Notes: a model not told the origin generated them from the letters alone. A stretch of 6,432 nt of DNA from Actinomycetota bacterium (GCA_009702955.1 WLHA01000074.1:1-6432), one strand, 5' to 3'. Counted from the first letter of the stretch, positions 1-6,432 are shown. A program made the numbers and translations.

Positions 1-1214
1 ATTACTTCTACCCTGATATGCCCAAAGACTTTCAGACGAGTCAGTACGACGAACCAATCTGTGCCGAGGGATGGATTGAGGTCGGCGGGGAGCGCATCGG
101 TATTGAGCGCGCGCACATGGAGGAGGACACTGGTAAGTCCACTCACGTCGGAGGAGGTGGGCGCATCCATGATGCAGACCACTCGTTAGTTGATTACAAC
201 CGCGCAGGCGTCCCGCTAATGGAGATAGTTAGTCACCCGGCGATGCGATCCTCAGAGCAGGCACGCGGGTATGTAAGCGAATTGCGTGCAGTCCTTCTTG
301 CGATCGGTGTCTCGGATGTGAAGATGGAGGAGGGCTCGATGCGCGTCGACGCGAATGTCTCCATCCGCCCAGTCGGCACAACACAGCTCGGCACGAAAGT
401 GGAGATCAAGAATATGAACTCCATTCGTTCACTTGGGCGCGCGATTGATTATGAAGTCGAGCGACAGACGATTGCAACGAGCACAGGTGAGCGCATAGTT
501 CAAGAGACGCGTCACTGGGACGAATCTGAGGGCATCACGCACGGTATGCGCAGCAAAGAGGGCTCATCTGATTATCGATTCTTTCCAGAGCCCGACCTTG
601 CGCCCGTCGCACCGACGGATGAAATGCGCGCAGCCGCTCGCGCCTCGATCCCTGAGTTGCCCGCTGCGATGCGTGAGCGAATAGTCACAGAGTGGCAGGT
701 TGCAGAGCATGACGCGAGAGTGCTTGTCGCTAATCCAGCACTCTCTGATTATGCGCAGGAATCTGTAGCGGCTCTGCGCTCAGGCTCCGCTCGAGATGTA
801 GTCAACTGGTGCACCGGCGAGCTCTTGGCATATGGAAACGAGACTGGTAATGAACCAACGGCTTGGTCCCTCTCGCCTCGAGGCCTTGCAGAGTTAGTCG
901 GCCTAGTTGGGGATGGAGCGATCTCACGCTCACAGGCTAAAGAAGTATTAGCTGGTTGCCTCGCAGGGGAAGGCGCTCCTGGTGATGTTGCGAGTGCACG
1001 CGGACTCGCACAGGTCTCAGACGAAGGGGCACTTGCGGCAATTATCGCTGCAGTCCTAGAGGCCAACCCTGATGCGGTAGCGGAGTACCGAACCGGCGAC
1101 GAGAAGGCTCAGAAGAAGAAGCGAGGATTCCTAATGGGCGAGGCGATGAAGGCGAGTAAAGGTCAGGGTAACCCTGCTCTTCTCAATCGTCTCCTAGATG
1201 CAGGTCTCGCATGA
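1..1214 (+). CDS. gatB: Aspartyl/glutamyl-tRNA(Asn/Gln) amidotransferase subunit B, 5'-truncated by window edge
   Basis: GatB is the tRNA-binding subunit of the cytoplasmic GatCAB complex. It activates the side chain of Glu-tRNA(Gln) or Asp-tRNA(Asn) so that ammonia delivered from GatA can amidate it. The reading frame is already open at position 3 (YFYPD before the first visible Met at 18), so the true start lies upstream; about 403 residues are visible against roughly 480-500 for the family. Seen in order: the SQYDEPI segment, the GatB signature LVDYNRAGVPLMEIV (186-230), the EEGSMRVDANVSIRP block, the KVEIKNMNS block, a RSKEGSSDYRFFPEPDL block, and a YqeY-like tail from about 880. The tail ends in GFLMGEAMKASKGQGNP, as is typical of the family. 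The catalytic core looks intact and there is no frameshift. The TGA stop overlaps the ATG of the following deacetylase gene by four bases. gatC and gatA probably lie upstream, but this is inference. Confidence 0.97.
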   Translation, partial: YFYPDMPKDFQTSQYDEPICAEGWIEVGGERIGIERAHMEEDTGKSTHVGGGGRIHDADHSLVDYNRAGVPLMEIVSHPAMRSSEQARGYVSELRAVLLAIGVSDVKMEEGSMRVDANVSIRPVGTTQLGTKVEIKNMNSIRSLGRAIDYEVERQTIATSTGERIVQETRHWDESEGITHGMRSKEGSSDYRFFPEPDLAPVAPTDEMRAAARASIPELPAAMRERIVTEWQVAEHDARVLVANPALSDYAQESVAALRSGSARDVVNWCTGELLAYGNETGNEPTAWSLSPRGLAELVGLVGDGAISRSQAKEVLAGCLAGEGAPGDVASARGLAQVSDEGALAAIIAAVLEANPDAVAEYRTGDEKAQKKKRGFLMGEAMKASKGQGNPALLNRLLDAGLA

Positions 1215-1957
1215 CCGATAACACGCAGAGCCCGTACCGCATGAGTGTTGATGATGGCATTGAGCGAATTCTGGTTGTCTCTGCACATCCAGACGACGTC
1301 GACTTCGGCGCCGCCGGATCCATAGCCACTTGGACAGACGCAGGGATCGAGGTCTCCTACTGCTTAGTCACTGATGGTGATGCAGGGGGATCAGATCACA
1401 CCATTACTCGATCGGAGATGGGGCAGATCCGGAGACGTGAGCAGACTGATGCCGCTGCAAAGGTCGGGGTTACCGATCTGCACTTTCTTGCTTACCCCGA
1501 CGGACGCGTGCTGGCCTCGATCGAACTTCGTCGGGACCTCTCTCGCGTCATTCGTAAGGTCCGGCCAAACCGAGTTCTTATTCAATCGCCCGAGCGCAAC
1601 TGGGATCGCATCTACGCAAGCCACCCAGACCACCTTGCAACCGGGGAGGCAGCGATGGCTGCGGTATACCCAGATGCGCGTAACCCTTTTGCACACCCTG
1701 AACTGTTAGAGGAGGGATTTGAGCCATGGGCGGCACGAGAGGTCTATGTAATGGCGCACCCAAACTCAAATACCGCAGTTGATATTACGAGTGCGATCGA
1801 CCGCAAGATCGCTGCCTTGATGTGCCACGAGAGTCAGCATGCTGACCCAAAGATGATTGAGACGCTAGTTAGAGAGTGGGCTCGGGCAAACGCCGCTCTA
1901 GCAGGGCTTGATGATGAGAGCCGCGCCGAGACTTTCTTACGTGTCGATACTGCATAG
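1211..1957 (+). CDS. PIG-L/LmbE family zinc-dependent deacetylase
   Basis: This 248-residue protein belongs to the PIG-L (LmbE-like) family of zinc de-N-acetylases, which act on N-acetylglucosaminyl or similar N-acyl groups. The N-terminal motif AHPDD (residues 25-29) and the later HPDH motif (138-141) are present. By analogy with MshB, H26, D29 and H141 would bind zinc, D28 would be the general base and H138 the assisting histidine. The core begins with a hydrophobic strand (RILVVSAHPDD), and there is no signal peptide, so a cytoplasmic location is expected. The ATG at 1211 overlaps the gatB stop (ATGA), with a weak AGG about seven bases upstream, which favours translational coupling. A second in-frame ATG at 1241 would still keep the whole domain. 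The substrate is unknown. Mycothiol-pathway MshB and Mca are relatives, but the shorter length and the gatB context do not support naming it as either. Confidence 0.92.
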   Translation: MTDNTQSPYRMSVDDGIERILVVSAHPDDVDFGAAGSIATWTDAGIEVSYCLVTDGDAGGSDHTITRSEMGQIRRREQTDAAAKVGVTDLHFLAYPDGRVLASIELRRDLSRVIRKVRPNRVLIQSPERNWDRIYASHPDHLATGEAAMAAVYPDARNPFAHPELLEEGFEPWAAREVYVMAHPNSNTAVDITSAIDRKIAALMCHESQHADPKMIETLVREWARANAALAGLDDESRAETFLRVDTA

Positions 1958-1963
1958 ACAATC

Positions 1964-1995
1964 AGTCTCGTAAGATATGGAAATCTCCCGAGACT
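1964..1995. terminator. Inverted repeat in convergent gap, possible transcription end
   Basis: A perfect 7-bp inverted repeat, AGTCTCG (1964-1970) and CGAGACT (1989-1995), flanks an 18-base loop and begins seven bases after the deacetylase stop. It lies between two converging genes, where a bidirectional terminator is expected. The loop is long and no T-run follows directly, so it is not a canonical intrinsic terminator. Actinobacterial terminators often lack a U-tract, but that does not prove this one functions. Confidence 0.3.
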
Positions 1996-2015
1996 ATTGC
2001 CTCGGTATTGCCTCG
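1995..2015. repeat. Two direct copies of TATTGCCTCG, 11-bp period
   Basis: TATTGCCTCG occurs at 1995-2004 and again at 2006-2015, separated by one base. The first copy shares its first T with the right arm of the inverted repeat just upstream. No third copy is visible. It could be simple slippage in noncoding DNA. Confidence 0.6.
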
Positions 2016-2019
2016 AAAT

Positions 2020-2040
2020 AAGCTTTTAAAAGGCTTGTTT
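2020..2040. terminator. AT-rich imperfect hairpin, candidate bidirectional terminator
   Basis: AAGC (2020-2023) can pair with GCTT (2033-2036). Inner T and A bases can extend the stem if G2032 is bulged. GTTT follows on the plus strand and ATTT on the minus strand. It lies just beyond the oxidoreductase stop (minus strand) and 63 bases beyond the deacetylase stop (plus strand), so it could end transcripts from both sides. The stem is short and AT-rich, so this is only a candidate. Confidence 0.3.
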
Positions 2041-2047
2041 CACGCTG

Positions 2048-3064
2048 CTACGTAGTGGATTTTATCGCGGCAACGACCGCAGCCCAAGCCCCAGGATCGC
2101 TCTCGTAGGGTGCATTGATCGATACTCGGTCTACAACCCCAAGCGTGCGCTCTAGGAGTGCTGGTGCCACCGTATTGACCTCGCCGCGTACTGCAAATAG
2201 GTCGAGTATTTCGTCGTCGATCATTCCTGGCATCTCAGCCCAGTTACCTTCGCGTGTTATGCGGTGCAGCACGCTCTGAATCTCTCCGAGGCCGTGGTGC
2301 TCGAGCACCACGCGATATGCGGGAGTCGATGCATAGAACGCGATCTGAGTTCGGACAATCTGCTCCGCTGTCTCAAAAGCTTCTTCTGTCTCGCCGCTAA
2401 TGACCATTACCGGCCAGGTCAATTCAAGATCCCCTACTGAGCGACCAGTGCGAGCCGCTCCGCGCGTGAGGGCGGGGAGGGTTACGTCTTTTACAAATTC
2501 CGGGGTACTAAACGGATGTATCAAAAATCCATCGGCTACCTCTCCCGCAACCTCGGTCATTGCAGGCCCAACCCCAGCAAGGTGCACGCGTGGCACTCCA
2601 AACTCACTTGGACCAGGATCGAAGAAAGGGGTCATCAGCGTGTGGCGGTAGTGCTCCCCCTCGAAATGAAGTGGTGTGCGCTCTTGCCATGCGCTCCAGA
2701 TCGCTTGCAGCGCAAGGACGAACTCTCGCATGCGAGCAGCAGGTTGAGACCATGGCATCGAGAAGCGGCGCTCAATGTGAGGCTTTACTTGAGACCCGAG
2801 GCCGGTAATCATGCGCCCGCTCGAGAGGTCATTTAGATCTCGGGCAATATTGGCGACCGTCATCGGGTTACGGGCAAAAGCAATCGCAACTGCGGTCATC
2901 AACTCGATTCGCTCGGTGTGCTCTGCCGCAAGGGCAAGGGGGAAGAAAGGGTCATGCGGCCCCTCAAAGGTAAATGCCCCGTCGTATCCAAGAGACTCAA
3001 TCTTGCGAGCCATATCGGGTACTGCATTGAGCCCAAGGGCAACTAGGGGAGCGTCTACCTTCAC
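2048..3064 (-). CDS. LLM-class flavin-independent, probably F420-dependent oxidoreductase
   Basis: With the GTG start at 3064 this is a 338-residue, cytoplasmic, single-domain protein with the luciferase-like monooxygenase (LLM) TIM-barrel fold. It resembles the probable F420-dependent oxidoreductases of actinobacteria, notably the MSMEG_2256-like group. Visible family features are the GYDGAF segment (residues 26-31), the run IAFARNPMTVA followed by LNDLSSGRMITGLGSQ (ending near residue 92), and the later VPRVHLAGVGPAM and EVADGFLIHPF segments (about 157-185). Such enzymes transfer hydride between F420 and a small substrate, which cannot be predicted here. The GTG start is preferred because VKVDAPL is the expected N-terminus. 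The open frame continues to an ATG at 3136, but those 24 extra residues are basic, not family-like, and would run across the ilvD start. The gene converges on the deacetylase and diverges from ilvD. FMN rather than F420 as cofactor is not excluded. Confidence 0.9.
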   Translation of the reverse strand: MKVDAPLVALGLNAVPDMARKIESLGYDGAFTFEGPHDPFFPLALAAEHTERIELMTAVAIAFARNPMTVANIARDLNDLSSGRMITGLGSQVKPHIERRFSMPWSQPAARMREFVLALQAIWSAWQERTPLHFEGEHYRHTLMTPFFDPGPSEFGVPRVHLAGVGPAMTEVAGEVADGFLIHPFSTPEFVKDVTLPALTRGAARTGRSVGDLELTWPVMVISGETEEAFETAEQIVRTQIAFYASTPAYRVVLEHHGLGEIQSVLHRITREGNWAEMPGMIDDEILDLFAVRGEVNTVAPALLERTLGVVDRVSINAPYESDPGAWAAVVAAIKSTT

Positions 3065-3071
3065 GGGGCTG

Positions 3072-3077
3072 AGCCTA
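3072..3077 (-). promoter_or_regulatory. -10 box TAGGCT for the LLM oxidoreductase gene, leaderless spacing
   Basis: Read on the minus strand, TAGGCT ends seven bases before the GTG at 3064. With the usual spacing, transcription would start at 3065 or 3064, on or one base before the start codon, giving a leaderless mRNA. No clear Shine-Dalgarno sequence precedes the GTG, which agrees with this. A good -35 TTGACA-like hexamer is not visible. Confidence 0.45.
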
Positions 3078-3111
3078 TGGCCTGCGCATAGAGCAAGGTG
3101 GAGTCGCCCTG

Positions 3112-3117
3112 TACGCT
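3112..3117 (+). promoter_or_regulatory. -10 box TACGCT for ilvD, leaderless spacing
   Basis: TACGCT ends seven bases before the A of the ATG at 3125, so transcription would begin at 3124 or 3125 and the ilvD message would be leaderless. No Shine-Dalgarno sequence sits at the right distance from this ATG; the nearest purine run (AAGGTGGAG, 3095-3103) is over 20 bases away. No consensus -35 is seen 16-18 bases upstream. Confidence 0.45.
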
Positions 3118-3124
3118 TACGGCC

Positions 3125-4834
3125 ATGACGACTCAAGACCAGACCCCAAGTGAGAAGACCCCCAACATGAAGCCCCGAAGCGGGGAAGTCACCGACGGCA
3201 TGTCACGCGCCCCCGCTAGGGCCATGCTGCGTGCAGTTGGTATGACCGACGACGACTGGGGCAAGTCTCAGGTTGGTGTTGCTTCATCTTGGAATGAAGT
3301 CACTCCCTGCAATATGCCCCTCGACCGACTCGCCAAGCGAGCAAAGCAGGGTGTGCGAGATGCAGGGGGATTCCCACTCGAGTTCGTAACAATTGCGGTC
3401 TCGGACGGAATCTCCATGGGGCACGAAGGAATGCGCGGCTCTCTAGTTAGCCGCGAGATCATCGCCGACTCAGTTGAGTGCGTCATGCACTCCGAGCGCT
3501 TCGATGCACTCGTGAGCTTCGCTGGCTGCGACAAGAGCCTCCCCGGCATGCTGATGGCAGCGGCACGTATGGACCTCCCATCAGTATTCCTATATGGCGG
3601 ATCGATTCTCCCGGGCCACCTTGGTGACCAGACCCTCGACATCGTGAGCGTCTTTGAGGCCGTAGGAGCATGCGCCGCTGGAACGATCACGGAGAACGAG
3701 CTTGGCGAGATTGAGCGTCGCGCCTGCCCGAGTGAGGGATCGTGTGCCGGCATGTTTACCGCCAACACAATGGCATCGGTTGGGGAGGCGATCGGAATGT
3801 CGCTCCCTGGGAGCGCCTCACCCGCTGCGGTTGACTCTAGGCGTGATGATTTTGCATTTGAGAGTGGCCGCGCTGTCATGAACCTGATTGCAAATGACAT
3901 TCGCCCGAGCCAGATCCTGACGAAGCAGGCATTTGAGAATGCAATCTCGGTTGTAATGGCGGTTGGTGGTTCAACCAACTCAGTTCTGCATTTGCTTGCC
4001 ATTGCTCACGAGGCGCGTGTTGAGCTTGATCTTGACGACTTCAACCGCATCGCAGCAAGGGTTCCTCACATCGCAGATACAAAGCCGCATGGCAAGTACC
4101 ACATGACCGACATCGACCGCATCGGTGGGGTCCCTGTCGTGATGCGCGAGTTGCTCGATGCAGGGCTGCTTCACGGTGACTGCATGACCGTTACGGGCAA
4201 GACGATTGCTGAGAACCTTGCGGATCTCGACCCACCGAAGCCAGATGGAGAGGTTGTCCACGGCCTGAACGACCCAATCAATGTGCACGGCGGTATCGCC
4301 ATCCTCCGAGGATCCCTTGCTCCTCAGGGTGGAGTGGTCAAGGTTGCAGGCCTAGATCACCCGCACTTTGACGGGGTTGCACGCGTCTTCGATGGAGAGG
4401 CGCTGGCGATGGAGGCGATCCTCGCCGGCTCAATCAAGGCTGGCGACGTCGTCGTTATCCGATATGAGGGCCCAAAGGGTGGCCCTGGGATGCGCGAGAT
4501 GCTCGCTGTTACCGGCGCCATGAAGGGTGCAGGGCGCGGCGGCGATTCAGCGCTCATCACTGACGGCCGATTCTCTGGTGGAACTCACGGATTCTGCGTT
4601 GGCCACATCTCTCCAGAGGCAGTCGATGGTGGCCCGATAGCGTTTGTGAAAGACGGCGACCGAATCGTCATTGATGCGACCAACTACAGCATTGACCTTC
4701 TTGTTGATGAGGATGAGCTAGAGCGCAGGCGCGCTGAGTGGGTTATCCCCGAGCCGCGCTACAAATCTGGTTTCCTGGCCAAGTATGCGCGACTTGCTCA
4801 GGGTGCCGAGCTCGGTGCCATTACCAATATCTAG
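3125..4834 (+). CDS. ilvD: Dihydroxy-acid dehydratase
   Basis: IlvD dehydrates 2,3-dihydroxy-isovalerate and 2,3-dihydroxy-3-methylvalerate to the 2-oxo acids that become valine, leucine and isoleucine (and pantothenate). The protein is 569 residues from the ATG at 3125. Cluster-ligand cysteines are in place: C62 in TPCN, C135 in CDKSLPGM and C207 in EGSCAGMFTANTM. The second signature, LITDGRFSGGTHG, holds the expected catalytic serine S484. The HEGMRGSLVSREIIADSVE block and overall length match the mycobacterial/cyanobacterial/plant-type enzymes, which are known for a [2Fe-2S] cluster; that cluster type is inferred here. An ATG at 3167 (MKPRSGEVTDG) and an in-frame GTG at 3098 are alternative starts. 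ATG 3125 is chosen for its -10 spacing and because mycobacterial IlvD also has an N-terminal extension before KPRS. No ilvB, ilvN or ilvC is visible nearby. The gene is intact. Confidence 0.98.
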   Translation: MTTQDQTPSEKTPNMKPRSGEVTDGMSRAPARAMLRAVGMTDDDWGKSQVGVASSWNEVTPCNMPLDRLAKRAKQGVRDAGGFPLEFVTIAVSDGISMGHEGMRGSLVSREIIADSVECVMHSERFDALVSFAGCDKSLPGMLMAAARMDLPSVFLYGGSILPGHLGDQTLDIVSVFEAVGACAAGTITENELGEIERRACPSEGSCAGMFTANTMASVGEAIGMSLPGSASPAAVDSRRDDFAFESGRAVMNLIANDIRPSQILTKQAFENAISVVMAVGGSTNSVLHLLAIAHEARVELDLDDFNRIAARVPHIADTKPHGKYHMTDIDRIGGVPVVMRELLDAGLLHGDCMTVTGKTIAENLADLDPPKPDGEVVHGLNDPINVHGGIAILRGSLAPQGGVVKVAGLDHPHFDGVARVFDGEALAMEAILAGSIKAGDVVVIRYEGPKGGPGMREMLAVTGAMKGAGRGGDSALITDGRFSGGTHGFCVGHISPEAVDGGPIAFVKDGDRIVIDATNYSIDLLVDEDELERRRAEWVIPEPRYKSGFLAKYARLAQGAELGAITNI

Positions 4835-4853
4835 ATCGGTTCCGGCTCTCTAG
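4831..4853 (+). terminator. Weak hairpin at the ilvD stop
   Basis: CTAGA (4831-4835, overlapping the ilvD TAG) and TCTAG (4849-4853) can form a 5-bp stem around a 13-base loop. The loop contains CGGTTCCG, which could fold little further. There is no T-run after it, so it is at best a weak terminator. No stronger one is seen before the next gene, so read-through from ilvD is possible. Confidence 0.2.
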
Positions 4854-4873
4854 GGATGTCTAAAGATCAACTT

Positions 4874-4920
4874 GTACTCAGCGTGTACTCAGCGTGTAGT
4901 CAGCGAGTACGCGGAGAGTA
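4874..4920. repeat. Tandem array of degenerating 11-bp direct repeats
   Basis: Four consecutive 11-bp units are visible: GTACTCAGCGT (4874-4884), an identical copy (4885-4895), GTAGTCAGCGA (4896-4906) and GTACGCGGAGA (4907-4917). A further GTA at 4918 stays in phase. Each unit starts with GTA, and similarity decays towards the downstream gene. The period is close to one turn of B-DNA, so a protein could bind each copy on the same face. The array lies 56 bases before the start codon of the membrane protein gene. Copies 2 to 4 also hold an inverted pair, GTACTC (4885-4890) and GAGTAC (4905-4910). It could be an operator or simple slippage. Confidence 0.8.
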
Positions 4921-4960
4921 GAGCTATTGAGGGTGCAACCAATGTTGATGCGAATGCCAG

Positions 4961-4966
4961 TACGGT
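4961..4966 (+). promoter_or_regulatory. Possible -10 box TACGGT for the DUF2156 membrane protein gene
   Basis: TACGGT ends ten bases before the ATG at 4976, which would place the transcript start near 4973 and give a leader of about three bases. The overlapping GGTGGGA (4964-4970), five bases before the ATG, could instead act as a ribosome-binding site for a longer transcript starting further upstream. The two readings exclude each other. No good -35 is seen. Confidence 0.3.
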
Positions 4967-4975
4967 GGGAACAGC

Positions 4976-6432
4976 ATGAGTCAATCAACAGTGTCTAGCG
5001 CTGTAATCTCGCAAGATGCTCGCGCCGCGCGCGGGAGAAGAAGATTCGCGCGGATCCTAGGTTTAATAGTTGTAGTAGCGGGATTTATAAACATTCTCTC
5101 CGCTTTTACCCCATCTCTACGCGAGCGTTCATCGCTCATCACCTCTGCCTTCGGCTCGTCGTTTAGCGAACTAGCTTCTGGTGCAACTGCTTTGATTGGA
5201 ATTGCGCTTGTTCTCGTAGGGCGTGGACTCATGCGAAGAAGGCGCGCGTCATTTCTTATCGCCGTTGGTCTTCTCGTGTTCTCGATAGTCACTCACCTCG
5301 CCAAGGGGCTCGATATCGAAGAGTCGATTGCGATGATGGCCGTAGCTGTTGTCCTGGTCCGTAGCCGTGGCATTTTTAGTGAGCAGGTACCGCGAGCTCG
5401 CGCCACGAGTGTGCTGCGCTGGGCTCCACGAATTCTGGCGATCACCTTTGTATACGGGTTGATCGGGCTATTCCTGCGCCGTGCCTCAATAACACCGGAC
5501 CTCACACCTTGGCTTGCGATTAGGGAAGTCTCTGCACGCATAGTTGGGCTCTCTGGCCCTCTGACGGTAAGCGGATCATTCGGGGTTTGGTTCCCAGCGT
5601 CGCTGACCGTGCTTGGAGTCATCTCGATTGTGAGCATCGTGATTCTTGCGCTTGCTCCGGTGGCGGACCGCTTCGTTGTCCACGAAGAGGACCGCGAGAA
5701 GGTCAGGGATCTCGTCAACCGATCCGGGGGTGACACGCTAGATCCTTTCGCTCTGCGCCACGATAAGCGTTACGTATTCTCCGGAGACCATCGCGCTGCA
5801 GTCGCTTATCGATACATAAACGGCGTAGGTCTAGCGGCGGGCGACCCGGTTGGCGACGAGGAGAGCGCTGGCGACGCTATTCGTAGGTTTATTGCGCGCT
5901 GTGATGCTCACGGCTGGCGGCCTGCAGCAATCGGTGTGCGTGGCGATCGACTCGATCAATGGATTGAGGAGGGCATGCGCACGCAGTACCTCGGGGACGA
6001 AGCAGTAATCACGGTCGCGGAGTTCAAACTCGAGGGTCGTCCGATGCGCCCCGTTCGCCAAGCAGTATCACGTACGCGTCGACATGGCATCGTTACTGAG
6101 ATCCATCTAGAGGGCGACCTAGATCCAACTCTGAGGCGTGCGCTTAAGGGCATCTCCGCAACTCACCTTGACGGCACACCTGAGCGCGGTTTCTCGATGG
6201 CGCTCGATGGGCTGCTCTCTGGGCGAGATGCAGACTGCGTAATCCTTGTTGCGCGAGATCCAGCTGGGGAGCCATTCGCATTCCAGCGGTATGTCCCCTG
6301 CAGAGCTGGCCGAGGCCTATCGCTCGACGCAATGCGCCGAGACCAAGTTGGGCCTAACGGCGTCAATGAATTGATGATCGTTGATGCAGTTGAGTGGGCA
6401 AGAGAGCAGGGGATAGAGGAGCTCTCGTTGAA
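4976..6432 (+). CDS. DUF2156 membrane protein, phosphatidylglycerol lysyltransferase (MprF/LysX)-like, 3'-truncated
   Basis: The frame is open from the ATG at 4976 to the right edge (485 residues plus two bases), so the stop lies outside. The N-terminal half is membrane-embedded. Hydrophobic segments lie near residues 27-45, 66-82, 92-108, 117-128, 150-167 and 207-228, with basic clusters (RGRRR, MRRRR) flanking the early ones. From about residue 250 a soluble domain matches DUF2156, the GNAT-like catalytic part of aminoacyl-phosphatidylglycerol synthases. It shows DPFALR (256-261), GDPVGD (289-294), RGFSMALD (404-411) and NGVNELMIV (461-469). Such proteins transfer lysine or another amino acid from aminoacyl-tRNA to phosphatidylglycerol, reducing the negative surface charge. 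Only about six membrane segments precede the domain, fewer than in full MprF flippase-synthases and closer to the actinobacterial LysX layout. Whether a lysyl-tRNA synthetase domain follows cannot be seen. The amino acid transferred is not determined. Confidence 0.9.
   Translation, partial: MSQSTVSSAVISQDARAARGRRRFARILGLIVVVAGFINILSAFTPSLRERSSLITSAFGSSFSELASGATALIGIALVLVGRGLMRRRRASFLIAVGLLVFSIVTHLAKGLDIEESIAMMAVAVVLVRSRGIFSEQVPRARATSVLRWAPRILAITFVYGLIGLFLRRASITPDLTPWLAIREVSARIVGLSGPLTVSGSFGVWFPASLTVLGVISIVSIVILALAPVADRFVVHEEDREKVRDLVNRSGGDTLDPFALRHDKRYVFSGDHRAAVAYRYINGVGLAAGDPVGDEESAGDAIRRFIARCDAHGWRPAAIGVRGDRLDQWIEEGMRTQYLGDEAVITVAEFKLEGRPMRPVRQAVSRTRRHGIVTEIHLEGDLDPTLRRALKGISATHLDGTPERGFSMALDGLLSGRDADCVILVARDPAGEPFAFQRYVPCRAGRGLSLDAMRRDQVGPNGVNELMIVDAVEWAREQGIEELSL

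Noticed and set aside
1374..1769. Overlapping open frames on both strands within the deacetylase gene
   Set aside because: All are shadows of the PIG-L frame, which carries the AHPDD and HPDH motifs; none shows a recognisable domain.
3098..3124. Extension of ilvD to a GTG at 3098
   Set aside because: The nine extra residues are not family-like, there is no ribosome-binding site upstream of the GTG, and the region looks like promoter DNA.
3065..3136. N-terminal extension of the LLM oxidoreductase to an ATG at 3136
   Set aside because: The added residues are basic and unlike the family, and the start would lie inside ilvD. GTG 3064 gives the expected VKVDA beginning and a well-placed -10 box.
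3268..4002. Long open frame on the minus strand (244 codons) inside ilvD
   Set aside because: It lies fully antisense to ilvD, its translation shows no recognisable family features, and long antisense frames are common opposite GC-rich genes. It is a shadow frame.
4806..4815. Palindrome CCGAGCTCGG near the ilvD 3' end
   Set aside because: It lies within coding sequence, has no loop to form a hairpin, and is not followed by a T-run. It is probably incidental.
4981..6366. Series of minus-strand open frames opposite the DUF2156 gene
   Set aside because: They are short, rich in Arg/Ser/Pro/Thr, and antisense to a clearly recognisable coding frame that runs from 4976 to the window edge.

Overview
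The window most likely comes from an actinobacterium. It is moderately GC-rich. It carries an F420-type luciferase-like oxidoreductase, a dihydroxy-acid dehydratase of the roughly 570-residue kind found in mycobacteria, and a multispanning DUF2156 protein of the MprF/LysX type. Three genes show TANNNT boxes placed as for leaderless or near-leaderless transcripts, which are common in Actinobacteria. The order or genus cannot be fixed from this sequence alone.

Layout from left to right. (1) Positions 1-1214, plus strand: the 3' four-fifths or so of gatB, subunit B of the tRNA-dependent amidotransferase, cut by the left window edge. (2) Positions 1211-1957, plus strand: a PIG-L/LmbE-type zinc deacetylase whose ATG overlaps the gatB stop in an ATGA junction, so the two are probably cotranscribed. 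(3) Positions 1958-2047: a 90-bp convergent gap with hairpin-forming sequence and a short 11-bp-period repeat. (4) Positions 2048-3064, minus strand: an LLM-class, probably F420-dependent, oxidoreductase. (5) Positions 3065-3124: a compact divergent promoter region of about 60 bp. (6) Positions 3125-4834, plus strand: ilvD, complete with all cluster-ligand cysteines. (7) Positions 4835-4975: a 141-bp gap with a striking 11-bp-period tandem repeat. (8) Positions 4976 to the right edge, plus strand: the first 485 residues of an integral membrane protein with a C-terminal phosphatidylglycerol lysyltransferase-like domain, cut by the window edge.

The genes are mainly core metabolism: glutaminyl/asparaginyl-tRNA formation, branched-chain amino acid synthesis, and probably membrane-lipid aminoacylation. 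Two enzymes have unassigned substrates. I see no phage, insertion sequence, CRISPR array, tRNA, rRNA or defence module, and no convincing new biological system. The points worth a second look are small-scale: the 11-bp phased repeat array before the DUF2156 gene, the paired leaderless-type promoters between the oxidoreductase and ilvD, and the unresolved 3' end of the MprF/LysX-like gene.
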